This document shows positions 32,174-41,358 of a stretch of 64,000 nucleotides of DNA, piece by piece. The DNA is from Streptomyces rubradiris (lineage in GTDB: Bacteria > Actinomycetota > Actinomycetes > Streptomycetales > Streptomycetaceae). Numbering within the stretch: position 1 is the stretch's first letter; the number at the start of each line of letters is the position of its first letter. Position numbers and translations under genes: made by a program. The stretch covers positions 1 to 64,000 of the forward strand of contig NZ_BNEA01000007.1 of the NCBI RefSeq assembly GCF_016860525.1, written 5' to 3'. A model generated the notes under the pieces. That model ran no database searches, was not told where the DNA came from, and saw only the letters and a list, made by a program, of their open reading frames with translations.

Positions 32174-32608
32174 CCCGCCGCCGGCGCCGAGAGCCCGGCA
32201 GGCACCGCGCGGCCGGCTCCGGCGGCCGCCGCACACACTCCCGCGCGGCCGGCACCCGAGGCCGCCCACGCACTTCCGAGCGGCCGGCTCCCGCCGCCGC
32301 ACACCCTCCCGCGCGCCCCGGCGAAGACGGCGGACGGCGCGCCCGCACCCGGTCCCGCCTTTGCGCCGGGTCCCTCCGAATCGACCTGCAAAAGTAGTTC
32401 CCCGCCATCGGCGAAGAACGCGGCGGGCGCCCTGTCCGCTCCATACTGGACACACCGAACACGGAATCCGGAAAGCGCGGGAATAGCTGTCCGCAACCGG
32501 ATTCCCCCGCACCTTCGACGTTTATCAGGATGTCCCCTCAGGACTCCGTTCGAAGTCACCCGCGATGTCCCGCCCCATCCCTTTCCAGAATCCCGAGGAT
32601 GATTCCCC
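32174..32608. promoter_or_regulatory. Intergenic region with inverted repeat upstream of SnoaL-GMC operon
   Basis: About 435 bp. The first 220 bp are a low-complexity GGCCGGC-rich run without a gene. GGAATCCGG (32463-32471) and CCGGATTCC (32497-32505) are perfect 9-bp inverted arms with a 25-bp spacer, about 100 bp upstream of the next gene, a candidate regulator site. Confidence 0.45.
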
Positions 32609-33019
32609 GTGCAGCAGAAGAACGTAGAGGATTTCGTGCAGGAATGGTTCGACGAACTCAGCCGCCATGAGCCCGTCGAGCGTTTGCTCCCCAAAATCAT
32701 CGATACCAACCTGGAAATGGCGTTCCCCGAGCGCACACTGCGCAGTCATGCCGACTTCGCCGACTGGTACGGCGTGGTCGGCAAGGCGTTCGAGGACCAG
32801 AGCCACGTGGTCGAGAAGCTCGACTACGAGACCCGCGGCGACACGGTCGACGTCGCGCTGACCGTGGTCTGGACGGCGACCACCACCGAGGACGGCAAGA
32901 GGTCCGCGTTCCGCGTGAACCAGGAGTGGCGGCTGCGCCGTGACCCCGGCTCCCGGCTGCGCATCTCCTGGTACCGCGTGGGCGACATGACGCCCGTGCC
33001 CGGCCCCGGCCTCGGCTGA
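32609..33019 (+). CDS. SnoaL-like / NTF2-fold protein
   Basis: A 136-residue NTF2-fold protein beginning with GTG after GAGGA. FVQEWFDELSRHEPVERLLP and ADFADWYGVVG align with the protein at 21826-22239, while the C-terminal strands (EWRLRRDPGSRLRISWYRV) close the fold. First gene of a rightward unit with the GMC oxidoreductase. Confidence 0.78.
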   Translation: MQQKNVEDFVQEWFDELSRHEPVERLLPKIIDTNLEMAFPERTLRSHADFADWYGVVGKAFEDQSHVVEKLDYETRGDTVDVALTVVWTATTTEDGKRSAFRVNQEWRLRRDPGSRLRISWYRVGDMTPVPGPGLG

Positions 33020-33056
33020 CCGGCCCCGACGCCCCGCACCGATCCCAGGAGACGCC

Positions 33057-33146
33057 ATGACTGGTTCACCCGACCGCGGCCGCCCCGCCGGCCGTCCCAC
33101 CCGCCGGCCGGCGGCCGGCACCCGCCCGCCCAGGAGCCCGAGATGA
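33057..33146 (+). CDS. Possible 29-residue leader ORF coupled to the GMC gene
   Basis: ATG at 33057 follows CCAGGAGA and opens 29 codons (MTGSPDRGRPAGRP...), ending in TGA at 33144-33146, which overlaps the GMC start (ATGA). The product is Arg/Pro/Gly-rich, so it may only serve translational coupling, or it may be chance. Confidence 0.3.
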   Translation: MTGSPDRGRPAGRPTRRPAAGTRPPRSPR

Positions 33147-34735
33147 GCGGGGGCCGGGCAGTCGACTACATCGTCGTCGGCGCCGGGTCGGCGGGATCGG
33201 CCCTCGCGGCCCGGCTCAGCGCCGACCCCCGGCACTCGGTCCTGCTGCTGGAGGCCGGCGACTGGGACGACCGGCCCGAGATCCACGGCACCGACGCGGA
33301 CTCCGTGCTCTCCCTGCTGACCTCGCCGTGGAGCCCCACGATCGACTGGGGCTACCGCACCGCCCCCGAGAAGCGGCTCGACGGACGCAGCATCCCCGTG
33401 GCCCGCGGGAAGGTGGTCGGCGGCAGCAGCTCCGTCAACGCCCTGATGTGGGTGCGCGGCAGCCGCGCCGACTACGACCGGTGGAGCGCGCGGGGCAACC
33501 CCGGCTGGTCCTACGAGGACGTCCTGCCCTACTTCAAACGGTCCGAGGACTACGCCGGGCCGGGCTCCCCGCTCCGCGGCCGGGGCGGCCCCGTACAGGT
33601 CAGGGACCTGGAACGCCCCAGCCCCGTCGCCCGCGCCTTCGTGGCCGCCACCCGGGAACTCGGCCACACCGGCACCGGCCTCGACTACAACGGCGTCCGC
33701 CAGGAGGGCGGCGGATTCTACTACCAGACCACCCGCACCGCCGCCGGACGCCGCAGCAGCGCGGCGACCGCCTACCTGCGCCCGGCCCTGGACCGCTCCA
33801 ACCTCGACGTGCGGGTGGAGGCCCGCGTCACCCAGGTCCTCTTCGACGGGCGCCGCGCCGCCGGGGTCGAGTACGTCAAGGACGGCCGCACCCACACCGT
33901 GGCGGCCACCCAGGAGGTGATCCTCAGCGCGGGCGCCTTCGAGAGCCCGAAGCTGCTGATGCTCTCCGGCATCGGACCGGCCGCGCACCTCGGCCGCTAC
34001 GGCATCCGCGCCCTTGCGGACCTGCCGGGGGTCGGGGCCAACCTCCAGGACCACGTCTTCGTACCCGTCTGCTACCAGGCACGCGGCGAACACCCGCCCG
34101 GCGCGCTGCTGTCCGAGGCCGGGCTGTTCACCAGGACCCCGGCCGCGGGCCCGGACGGCCCGCCCGACCTCCAGTTCACCTTCGGGCCGGTGAAGTTCCT
34201 GCCGCCCACGGCTCCGGCCGGGCAGTGGCAGGGCCCCGGGTTCACCTTCGCCCCCATCGCGCTGCTCCCCCGCAGCCGCGGCCGGGTCACGCTCCAGAGC
34301 GCCGACGCCTGGGACCAGGCCCGGGTCGAGGCGAACTACCTCGCGGACGAGGCCGACCTCGACGTGCTGCTGCACGGGGTGGGACTCGCCCGCGAACTGG
34401 CCGCCACGAGCGCCTTCGACGCGGTGCGCGGCGCGGAGCTGGCGCCGGGGCCCCAGGTCACCACCGACGCGGAGCTGCGCGCGTTCATCCGGGCCAACGC
34501 CACCACCCTGTGGCACCCCGTGGGCACCTGCCGCATGGGCACCGACGACGCGGCCGTCGTCGACGCCGAGCTGCGCGTGCACGGCGTCACCGGGCTCCGG
34601 GTGGCGGACGCCTCCGTCATGCCGGACATCGTGGCCGGCAACACCAACGCCCCCAGCATCATGATCGGCGAAAAGGCCGCCGATCTGATTCTCCGATCCA
34701 GGACACACCCACTCCCGACAGGAGAAACGGCATGA
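33143..34735 (+). CDS. GMC-family FAD oxidoreductase
   Basis: A 530-residue glucose-methanol-choline oxidoreductase. YIVVGAGSAGSALAARLS binds the ADP of FAD, GKVVGGSSSVNALMWVRG is the first GMC signature, GAFESPKLLMLSGIGP the second, and LWHPVGTCRMG carries the catalytic His with the second His/Asn in GNTNAPSIMI. Relatives oxidise alcohols such as choline or polyethylene glycol. In this locus a sugar-derived or specialised-metabolite alcohol is plausible. It overlaps the double SnoaL gene by 4 bp (ATGA). Confidence 0.93.
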   Translation: MSGGRAVDYIVVGAGSAGSALAARLSADPRHSVLLLEAGDWDDRPEIHGTDADSVLSLLTSPWSPTIDWGYRTAPEKRLDGRSIPVARGKVVGGSSSVNALMWVRGSRADYDRWSARGNPGWSYEDVLPYFKRSEDYAGPGSPLRGRGGPVQVRDLERPSPVARAFVAATRELGHTGTGLDYNGVRQEGGGFYYQTTRTAAGRRSSAATAYLRPALDRSNLDVRVEARVTQVLFDGRRAAGVEYVKDGRTHTVAATQEVILSAGAFESPKLLMLSGIGPAAHLGRYGIRALADLPGVGANLQDHVFVPVCYQARGEHPPGALLSEAGLFTRTPAAGPDGPPDLQFTFGPVKFLPPTAPAGQWQGPGFTFAPIALLPRSRGRVTLQSADAWDQARVEANYLADEADLDVLLHGVGLARELAATSAFDAVRGAELAPGPQVTTDAELRAFIRANATTLWHPVGTCRMGTDDAAVVDAELRVHGVTGLRVADASVMPDIVAGNTNAPSIMIGEKAADLILRSRTHPLPTGETA

Positions 34736-35535
34736 ACACCCTTTCCCCCACCGCTGTCTACCGGCGCTTCCTGACCGCGCTCAACAGCGGCGACCACAGG
34801 ACGATCGCCGAGGTGATAGCGCCCGACTTCGTGGACCACCACCCCGGCTTCGACATCAAGGGCATCGACTCCTACCAGGCCGCCCTCCGCGACGCCAGGG
34901 AGTCTCTGCGCCTGCGGGGCGAGCTGGAGGAGATCCTGGAGGCCGGCGACCGGATCGTCACCCGGGTGCGGCTGACCGGCAAGCACGTCGGCACCGCCTT
35001 CGGGTTCCCGGCCACCGACCGTGACGTCACCTGGAGCACCACCGAGATATGGCGGGTCTCCCAGGGCGTGCTCGTCGAGCGCTGGGCCCAGGACGACCTC
35101 CTCGGCCTGCGCGAGCAGCTGTCCTCCGACGCCGCCAACATCGCCGTCGTCCAGAAGGTGAGCGACGCCGTCAACAGCAGGCGCTACGACGACCTCGACG
35201 ACCTGTTCGCCCCGACCTTCGTCGACCGCAACCCCGCCTGGGACGTGGCCAGCCTGGAGGAGCTGAAGGGCATCATCCGCGCCGCCCACGAGGCCCTGGA
35301 CTTCCACGTCACCACCGACCGGCTCTACGCCGCCGACGGCGACAAGGTCGTCATGCACATCACCTTCAATGGCCGGCACATCGCCCCGTTCTTCGGCCAG
35401 GAGCCGACCGGCAAGGCCGTCAGCTGGACCAGCATCGAGGTCTACCGCCTGGAGAACGGCAAGGTCGCCGAGCGCTGGGTGCAGGCCGACACCACGGGCC
35501 TGATGTACCAGACCGGCGTACCCCTCCCCGAGTGA
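34732..35535 (+). CDS. Two-domain SnoaL-like (ester-cyclase-type) protein
   Basis: A 267-residue protein made of two tandem SnoaL-like domains. Domain 1 (about 1-133): VYRRFLTALNSGDHRTIAEVI...FVDHHPGFD...EIWRVSQGVLVERW. Domain 2 (about 140-265): VQKVSDAVNSRRYDDLDDLF...FVDRNPAWD...EVYRLENGKVAERW. The repeat points to gene duplication and fusion. Single-domain relatives act as ester cyclases or hydroxylases in polyketide pathways. Translationally coupled to the GMC gene. Confidence 0.85.
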   Translation: MNTLSPTAVYRRFLTALNSGDHRTIAEVIAPDFVDHHPGFDIKGIDSYQAALRDARESLRLRGELEEILEAGDRIVTRVRLTGKHVGTAFGFPATDRDVTWSTTEIWRVSQGVLVERWAQDDLLGLREQLSSDAANIAVVQKVSDAVNSRRYDDLDDLFAPTFVDRNPAWDVASLEELKGIIRAAHEALDFHVTTDRLYAADGDKVVMHITFNGRHIAPFFGQEPTGKAVSWTSIEVYRLENGKVAERWVQADTTGLMYQTGVPLPE

Positions 35536-35543
35536 CCGGCCGC

Positions 35544-35597
35544 CCGGTGCCGGGCGGACACCCGGCGGCGGCGCCCGCCGCGCCCGCCCGGCACCGG
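35544..35597 (+). repeat. Intercistronic hairpin
   Basis: CCGGTGCCGGGCGG (35544-35557) and its exact complement (35584-35597) with a 26-nt loop, between two SnoaL genes. It could attenuate or process the operon mRNA. Confidence 0.55.
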
Positions 35598-35650
35598 CCC
35601 CGCCGCAGGCACGGAGCAGCACCCTCCCACCAGCAGAAGGAGAGCACAAC

Positions 35651-36022
35651 ATGAACACCACGGAGATCGTGGAGCGCTACTACGCCCTCGCCAACGCCGG
35701 CGACTGGGACCCCTGGTGCGACCTGTTCGCCGAGGACCAGACCATGGACGAGCAGCTCGCGGGCCACGTCGAGGGGCGCGAGACGCTGCGCGAGATGATG
35801 AAGGGCTTCCCGGACATGTACGCCGAGTTCGCCAACCGGCCCGTCCACACCGTGGTCCAGGGCGACCAGGCGGCGGTCGTGTCGCACATCTCGGCGCGTA
35901 CGCACAGCGGCGTGGCCGTCGAGGCCGACGTGTGCAACTACTTCCAGGTCGCCGACGGTCACATCGTCTACATGACGAACGTCCACGACACCGTGCCGTT
36001 CGCCCCCGTCACCGGGAAGTGA
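35651..36022 (+). CDS. SnoaL-like / NTF2-fold protein
   Basis: A 123-residue single NTF2-fold protein (EIVERYYALANAGDWDPWCD, FAEDQTMDEQLAGHVEGRE, NYFQVADGHIVYM). The AGHVEGRE-type and Y-x-x-ANAGDWD features fit the nuclear transport factor 2 family of small cyclases. Next gene starts 12 bp later. Confidence 0.8.
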   Translation: MNTTEIVERYYALANAGDWDPWCDLFAEDQTMDEQLAGHVEGRETLREMMKGFPDMYAEFANRPVHTVVQGDQAAVVSHISARTHSGVAVEADVCNYFQVADGHIVYMTNVHDTVPFAPVTGK

Positions 36023-36033
36023 GGGAGACCGCC

Positions 36034-36477
36034 ATGACCGCACCGGTTACCGCCCGCTGGTCCCACGTGGGGCTGAACTGCGCCGACCAGGACGCGACCG
36101 AGGAGTTCTACACCCGCTGGTTCGGCTTCCGCCGCGCCCGGGTCATCGAGGACGACGACGTCCGCGTGGTCTTCCTGCGCAGCGGCGACGTCTACCTGGA
36201 GCTGTTCAGGTCGGCGAACCCCCCGCTGCTCACCTCGGGCGACGACGGACCCGACCACCCCGGCATCGCCCGCCACCTCGCCTTCCAGGTCGACGACGTG
36301 GACGCGTTCTGGCGGGAGGCCGAGGGCGAACTGACGCTCTCGCTCGGGCCGCTGGCGTTCGACTCCGTCATCCCCGGCTGGAAGACGATCTGGGTCACCG
36401 ACCCCGACGGGGTGGTGGTGGAGGTCAGCCAGGGCTACCGGGACCAGACGCCCGCGGAGCTGGCCGCGTACTCCTGA
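36034..36477 (+). CDS. VOC-family (glyoxalase/dioxygenase-fold) protein
   Basis: A 147-residue vicinal-oxygen-chelate protein with paired betaalphabetabetabeta modules: SHVGLNCADQDATEEFYTRWFG (His in metal-site position) and HLAFQVDDVDAFWRE, then TIWVTDPDGVVVEVSQG with the C-terminal Glu. ATG at 36034 follows GAGGGAGA. Last gene of the rightward unit, with a terminator directly after. Confidence 0.85.
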   Translation: MTAPVTARWSHVGLNCADQDATEEFYTRWFGFRRARVIEDDDVRVVFLRSGDVYLELFRSANPPLLTSGDDGPDHPGIARHLAFQVDDVDAFWREAEGELTLSLGPLAFDSVIPGWKTIWVTDPDGVVVEVSQGYRDQTPAELAAYS

Positions 36478-36482
36478 CCCGG

Positions 36483-36519
36483 CCGGCCCGGGGACGCCTC
36501 CTGGCGCGCCCCGGGCCGG
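36483..36519 (+). terminator. Hairpin terminator of the GMC-SnoaL-VOC operon
   Basis: CCGGCCCGGGG (36483-36493) and its complement (36509-36519), an 11-bp stem 6 nt after the VOC stop. Confidence 0.75.
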
Positions 36520-36535
36520 ACCGCGCGGCCGTCCG

Positions 36536-36840
36536 TCACGGGGCGGCGAAGCGGCCCCCGGTCGGCCCGTCCGGGCCCACCACCGCCGTCCGGAAGATGA
36601 TCTCCGCGCCCCGCTCCACGGTCGGGAGGCCGGTGTGACCGTTGAGGTCGGTCGCGGTGTAACCCGGCTCCACGGCGTTGACGCGGATGTCCGGGAAGGC
36701 CTTCGCGTACTGGACCGTGACCATGCTGACCGCGGCCTTCGAGGCCGGGCAGGCGACGCCCGGATTGGCGTACGCCGGGGTGCCCGGGGGTGGTGAGACC
36801 GGTCAGGGAGGCCAGGCCGCTGCGCCGATCTGCGGCAATC
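36536..36840 (-). pseudogene. SDR C-terminal fragment
   Basis: The minus strand reads PAYANPGVACPASKAAVSM, then RVNAVEPGYTATDLNG and VERGAEIIFRTAVVG, ending normally at 36536. This is the C-terminal half of a short-chain dehydrogenase (the S-K pair is in PASK, where Y-x-x-x-K is usual, from AYPASK to ACPASK). A frame change near 36790 links to SGLASLTGLTTPG, and everything 5' of that is missing, so the gene is broken. The Tyr-to-Cys change also removes the catalytic Tyr. Confidence 0.7.
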
Positions 36841-37171
36841 ACCGCAAGCCACGGCTGATGACGCGTCAGTAAAGTCAGCATTGGGTCAGCAAAAGGCCAG
36901 CCAAAGCCTGCCAGAGGCACCCACACTTTGGACCCGGCCTGTCACGCGCCAACCCGCCGTAGCCTGAAGAGCAGCGCCTCTCAGGCTCGGGCCTTCCATA
37001 CGCCAGACCCCTCAGGCTTCCTTCCCCGCCCTCAGCGGATCACTATGTTCCAGCAGGTCAACGAGGGTTTCGCCGCGGTGGCCTCCCCCCGCTGGTAGGC
37101 GTCTCTCAGGGGTTCCGTCCGGCTGGTTGACGCCCCGGGTCCGGCGGCAGCGGGGGGCCGCGGGGGCATAC
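36841..37171. other. Intergenic region
   Basis: No gene recognised. GC drops in 36850-36930, the point where the SDR remnant ends, which suggests a rearrangement scar. Confidence 0.4.
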
Positions 37172-37450
37172 TCACTGCTGGCCCCGGACGTCGGTGGCGG
37201 GACGGCGGGCATGGTGAAGGAGGGCCTGGCCGACCGAGGCACGCGTCGCTATGCGGTGCGCCATCGACTCCAGACCGTGGCCGGCCAGGTCCCACGGCAG
37301 CGAACCGACCGGCAGGTGCCCTGGCGCGTTGCCGAACGCCCGCACGATCGGCGGCGCAGCCCCGCGCGGGCAGCCCTCCCGAGCCTCGACGTCGGCCGCG
37401 TCGAGGCTCGGGGCGGAACCGGGCAACCCGAACGTCACCGGATCACACAT
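37172..37450 (-). CDS. Hypothetical protein
   Basis: A 92-residue reading frame starting MCDPVTFGLPGSAPSLDAAD, with an excellent GGAAGGAG ribosome site 8 nt before its ATG. The C-terminal LESMAHRIATRASVGQALLHH is helical. No family recognised; it may be a decayed remnant, as the surroundings are. The region up to 37699 shows no other gene. Confidence 0.35.
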   Translation of the reverse strand: MCDPVTFGLPGSAPSLDAADVEAREGCPRGAAPPIVRAFGNAPGHLPVGSLPWDLAGHGLESMAHRIATRASVGQALLHHARRPATDVRGQQ

Positions 37451-37699
37451 GACACACACTCCTTCCCACAACGGCGTCGGCGAGCAGCCGCTTCGGTTGC
37501 CGGCCTCGGCCCGCTCGCTCCTGGAAGCCGGCCCCGGTCGTGTGAGGGGCCACACGGCTCGGCCGCCGATGCCCGGGCCGTCAGGACACCGGCTGCCAAC
37601 TCGTACGGGTCAGCCTGGTGTCGAGTACCCGTCGGAATGTGCCGAATATCTGTGCACAGCGGGGCTCGCCCAGGTTCCGTACGCGCGACTGACGGAGTG

Positions 37700-38185
37700 A
37701 TGCACGTGGACGTCAACGAGGTGCTGCTGCCCGGTGTCGGGCTCCGGTACGAGTTCGTCAACCACGAAGGTGACCGGATCGGCGTGATCGCGCAACGTTC
37801 GGGGGACTTCGAGGTGGTCGTGTATCCCGGCGACGATCCCGACGAGGCACGCCCCGTCGTGCGACTCACCAGTGAGGAGGCCGACACCCTCGCCGAGATC
37901 CTCGGCGCCCCGCGCATCGCGGAACGCTTCGCCGACCTGACCCGCGAAGTGCCCGGCCTGAGCGCCGGGCAGGTCGAAGTGCGGCACGAAAGCCCGTTTG
38001 CCGGCCGCGCCCTGGGCGACACCAGGACGAGAACCCGCACCGGCGCCTCGGTCGTGGCCGTCGTCCGCTGCGACGGCGTCATCGCCTCGCCCGGTCCACG
38101 TCAGATGCTGCAGGCCGGAGACGTCCTCGTGCTCATCGGCACCCGCGACGGCATTGCCGACGCCCAGCGCATCATCCAGGGCTGA
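37700..38185 (+). CDS. KhtT-like cation:proton antiporter regulatory subunit
   Basis: A 161-residue cytoplasmic protein. The N-terminal part (LPGVGLRYEFVNHEGDRIGVI) and the C-terminal TrkA-C/RCK domain (about 90-161; SVVAVVRCDGVIASPGPRQ, LQAGDVLVLIGT) match the regulatory subunit of KhtTU-type K+/H+ antiporters. The antiporter gene normally follows at once; here only its first codons remain. ATG at 37700; a GTG 3 nt upstream is an alternative. Confidence 0.85.
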   Translation: MHVDVNEVLLPGVGLRYEFVNHEGDRIGVIAQRSGDFEVVVYPGDDPDEARPVVRLTSEEADTLAEILGAPRIAERFADLTREVPGLSAGQVEVRHESPFAGRALGDTRTRTRTGASVVAVVRCDGVIASPGPRQMLQAGDVLVLIGTRDGIADAQRIIQG

Positions 38186-38751
38186 GCCGTGCGGACCCCC
38201 ATCGCCCTGCTACTGGAACTGGGGGCCATCCTGACCGGGCTGGAGACGCAGAAACAGGTGGCCCCCGGCTCGACGCACTCGACCATGACCAGGAACGCCC
38301 CGGCGCGGCGCCGCCGGTAGACGTCGTCGGTGTGCGGACCGCCCATCAGCACCCGGTCCTGGGTGGCGATGGCGGCCAGGTCGCAGGGGCGCACGCCCAG
38401 GAACGCGTAGGACGGCGGCCGGTCGGCCTCCTCCGTCACGGTCACCGTGCCGTCCGGGCCACGGTCGGCGCTCCACTGCCGGATCCGCTGCGGATGCAGG
38501 TAGTACTTCCACGACTGCGGGCCGGCGCTGTGGGAGAAGGCCATCCGGTCGGCGCGGCGCCGGAGCCGGTAGGTGCCGGCCTCCAGCTCCACGCCCCACC
38601 CGTAGGGCAGTTCGCGGGCGGACGTCAGCTCGGCCAGCACGATGGCGTCGTCGCGTACCGTGGGGCCCACGACGACGCGCCCGCGCCGGATGAGGGTGGA
38701 CACCAGTGCTTCCATCCCCGCGGTGTCGATGACCGCCGTGTCGCCCGTCAT
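38101..38751 (-). pseudogene. Hydrogenase-associated Fe-S subunit, 3'-truncated
   Basis: The first about 170 residues (TGDTAVIDTAGMEALVSTL, KYYLHPQRI, FLGVRPCDLAAIATQD, VECVEPGATCFCVS) match the N-terminal half of 4Fe-4S dicluster (sulfhydrogenase beta-type) subunits found with group 3 [NiFe]-hydrogenases. After CFCVS the frame runs antisense into the antiporter gene to 38101, so the cluster-binding C-terminal half is gone. ATG at 38751 overlaps the hypC stop (ATGA). Confidence 0.75.
38189..38240 (+). pseudogene. Cation/H+ antiporter, 5' end only
   Basis: GTG at 38189, 3 bp after the KhtT-like stop, opens RTPIALLLELGAIL, the first TM start of KefB/KhtU-like antiporters. After about 15 codons the sequence becomes the antisense of the hydrogenase Fe-S gene. 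The junction is at about 38235-38246. Confidence 0.6.
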
Positions 38752-39002
38752 GGCAGCGGCTCCCCCAGCTCGTCCTCCACGCCGCCCATGGCGCGCAGCA
38801 CCGCGAGGGTGCGCTGAGCCTCGGCCTCGTGCACCTGGGTGATGGCGAATCCGACGTGGACGATCACGTAGTCCCCGATGCCAGCTTCGGGGGTGTACTC
38901 CAGGCAGGCGTCCCGGCGCACGCCGCCGAAGTCGACGGTCGCCATCCGCACGCCGGCCTCGTCGCGGGCGTCGATCACGCGTCCTGGGATGCCCAGACAC
39001 AC
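38748..39002 (-). CDS. hypC: Hydrogenase assembly chaperone HypC
   Basis: An 84-residue HypC/HupF protein: MCLGIPGRVID with the essential Cys2, then GDYVIVHVGFAITQVHEAEA. It works with HypD to build the Fe(CN)2CO group. GTG at 39002 follows GGGGGAG. It overlaps the end of hypF by 28 bp. Structural hydrogenase genes are missing from the window. Confidence 0.9.
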   Translation of the reverse strand: MCLGIPGRVIDARDEAGVRMATVDFGGVRRDACLEYTPEAGIGDYVIVHVGFAITQVHEAEAQRTLAVLRAMGGVEDELGEPLP

Positions 39003-41358
39003 GGCGTCTCCCCCTTCCTCTCGCGTTCCTCCGCGAGCCGGGCGGCGGCCACCGCCGCCTGGCCGAAGCTGATACCGCCGTCGTTGACGGGCACCGCGCT
39101 GCCCACGAGTACCTCCAGTCCCGCTCCGCGCAGCCGCCCGCCGATCTCGCTCAGCAGGCGCAGGTTCTGGAAGCAGCCGCCGGACAGGCACACGACGGGC
39201 GGTGCGCCGTCCGCAACGGCGCGTTCCACCAGTGCGGCGGCCGCCGCGGCGACGGCGGAGTGGAATCCCGCCGCCAGGCGCCGGACCGGCTCGCCTTCGG
39301 CCCGTCCCCGCAGCAGTCTGGTCAGGGTGGGCAACGGGTCGTACACCCACAGCGCGTCTTGGCCGTCCCCGGCGCGGACCAGCCGCCACGGCAGCGGCTC
39401 CTCCTCCACGTCACCGGCTGCCGCCTCAAGGGCGACCGCTGCCTGTCCCTCGTAGCTGACGCGGTGGCACAGTCCCAGGATGCTCGCCGCCGCGTCGAAC
39501 AGCCGCCCGCAGCTGGAGGCGCGGGGACAGTTCACCTCGCGGTCCACCATGGCCCGTAGGGCGCGGACCTCGTCGGCAGGCCGGTCTGCCGTGAACGTGT
39601 CCGTCAGCTGCCGGGTGGGCGGCGGGGTGCCCAGGTCCTCCGCGCCGAACAGATAGCCGAGCGCCATACGGAAGGGCGCGCGCACGGCCGCTTCCCCGCC
39701 CGGCAGGGGCGCGGTGCCGAACCGTCCGACGCGGCGGTATCCCGTCAGGTCGGCGACGAGCACCTCACCGCCCCACAGCGTGCCGTCATCGCCCAGCCCC
39801 AGGCCGTCGAGGGCGAGGCCGGTGAACGGACCGGCCAGCCCGTGCTCGGCCGCGCAGGCCACCACATGGGCGTGGTGGTGCTGGACGGCGATGCGCCGCT
39901 CGGCCGGCCAGCGGGAGACGGCCCATCGGGTGGAGACATATCCGGGATGCAGATCGTGGGCGACCACCTGCGGATCGATCCCGGCCAGCCGTGACTGGCC
40001 ACGACAGGCCGCCTCGAAGGCGTCCACGGTTCTCGGATCCGCCAGGTCCCCGGTGTGCGGCCCGGTCACGGCGCGGTCACCGGCCACCAGCGTGAAGGTG
40101 TGCTTCAGCTGCGCTCCCACCGCGAGAGCCGGGACCGGGCCGGCCACGGGCAACCGCATCGGCGTGGGGGCGTAGCCGCGGGCTCGGCGGATGGTGAGGA
40201 CCTGACGGCCCAGGGTCGTCACCACCGAGTCGTCACAGCGGGCGTGGATGGCGCGATCGTGCGTCAGGAAGCCGTCCGCCACGCCCGCGAGGCGCGTTCG
40301 TGCCTCGGCGTCGTCGATGGCCCGGGGCTCGTCGGCCAGGTTCCCGCTGGTGCACACCACCGGCCGGTCCACATCGCGCGCCAGCAGATGGTGCAGCGGG
40401 CTGGCCGGCAGGAAGAGCCCGACGCGCGAGGTGCCGGGGTGGACTCCCGCCGCGAGGGGTGAGGACGGGCGTGCCGGAAGCAGCACGATGGGGCAGGCGG
40501 GCGAGTTCAGCAGCTCGCGTTCGACAGGCCCGACGTCGGCCAGCCGCCGGGCCATGGCCAGGTCCGGCACCATCACGGCAAAAGGCTTGTCGGGGCGACA
40601 CTTACGGCGCCGTAGGGCGGCCACGGCGGCCGCGTCGGTGGCGTCGCACACCAGCTGATAACCGCCCACCCCTTTGACAGCCACCACGCGCCCCCGCGCA
40701 CCGCGTCCGCGGCGGCACTCATCGCTTCCTCACCCCCGTACGCTGCTTCCGGTGCCCACCACGAGATCCGGGGGCCACAGCGGGGGCAGGCCAGCGGCTC
40801 GGCGTGGAACCGCCGGTCCGCCGGGTCGGCGTACTCCTGCGCGCAGGCCGTGCAGAGGGTGAAGGCCCCCATCGTGGTGCACGCACGGTCGTACGGGAGG
40901 CCGGTGATGACGGTGGCCCGTGGACCGCACGCGGTGCAGTTGATGAAGGGGTAGCGGTAGCGACGATCGCCGGGGGTGAGGACTTCGCGCAGGCAGTCGG
41001 CGCAGGGCGCCGCGTCCGCCGGGACTTGGCGCACCGGCCCGGTAGCCGCTCCCGCTGTGCTCTCGAGTACGACGAAACCCGAACCGGGGGCGATGCCGTG
41101 GGGGTCGGTGGTGTCCAGACGGCCCACGGTGACGGTGCCGACGACGGCCAGGGGTGGCGCCTCGTCCCGGCAACGGGCCAGGAATCGCTCCGGCGCATCC
41201 CGCGGTCCGGCCGCCGCCGCGACCACGTGACCGTCCACGTTGCGTACCCAGCCGTCCAGGCCCAGCGCGTTGGCCGTGCGGTGGACGAACGGCCGGAAGC
41301 CCACGCCCTGGACGGTTCCGGAGATCTCGATGCGCCAGGTCTGCCTGACTCCGCTCAT
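38975..41358 (-). pseudogene. hypF: Carbamoyltransferase HypF, frameshifted
   Basis: The 5' part (41358 to about 40692) encodes the acylphosphatase domain (GVGFRPFVHR) and the two zinc fingers (CADC...CTAC, CTAC...CPRC). The 3' part (about 40690 to 38975) encodes the YrdC-like domain (KGVGGYQLVCDA, RRKCRPDKPFAVM) and the Kae1-like domain (VQHHHAHVVACAAEHG, LSGGCFQNLRLL). The frames join at GGGGGCGCGTGGTGG near 40692, where one G seems to be missing (GCG-TGG for GCG-GTG). With that base restored the product is a full-length HypF. Either a recent mutation or a sequencing error. Confidence 0.88.
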
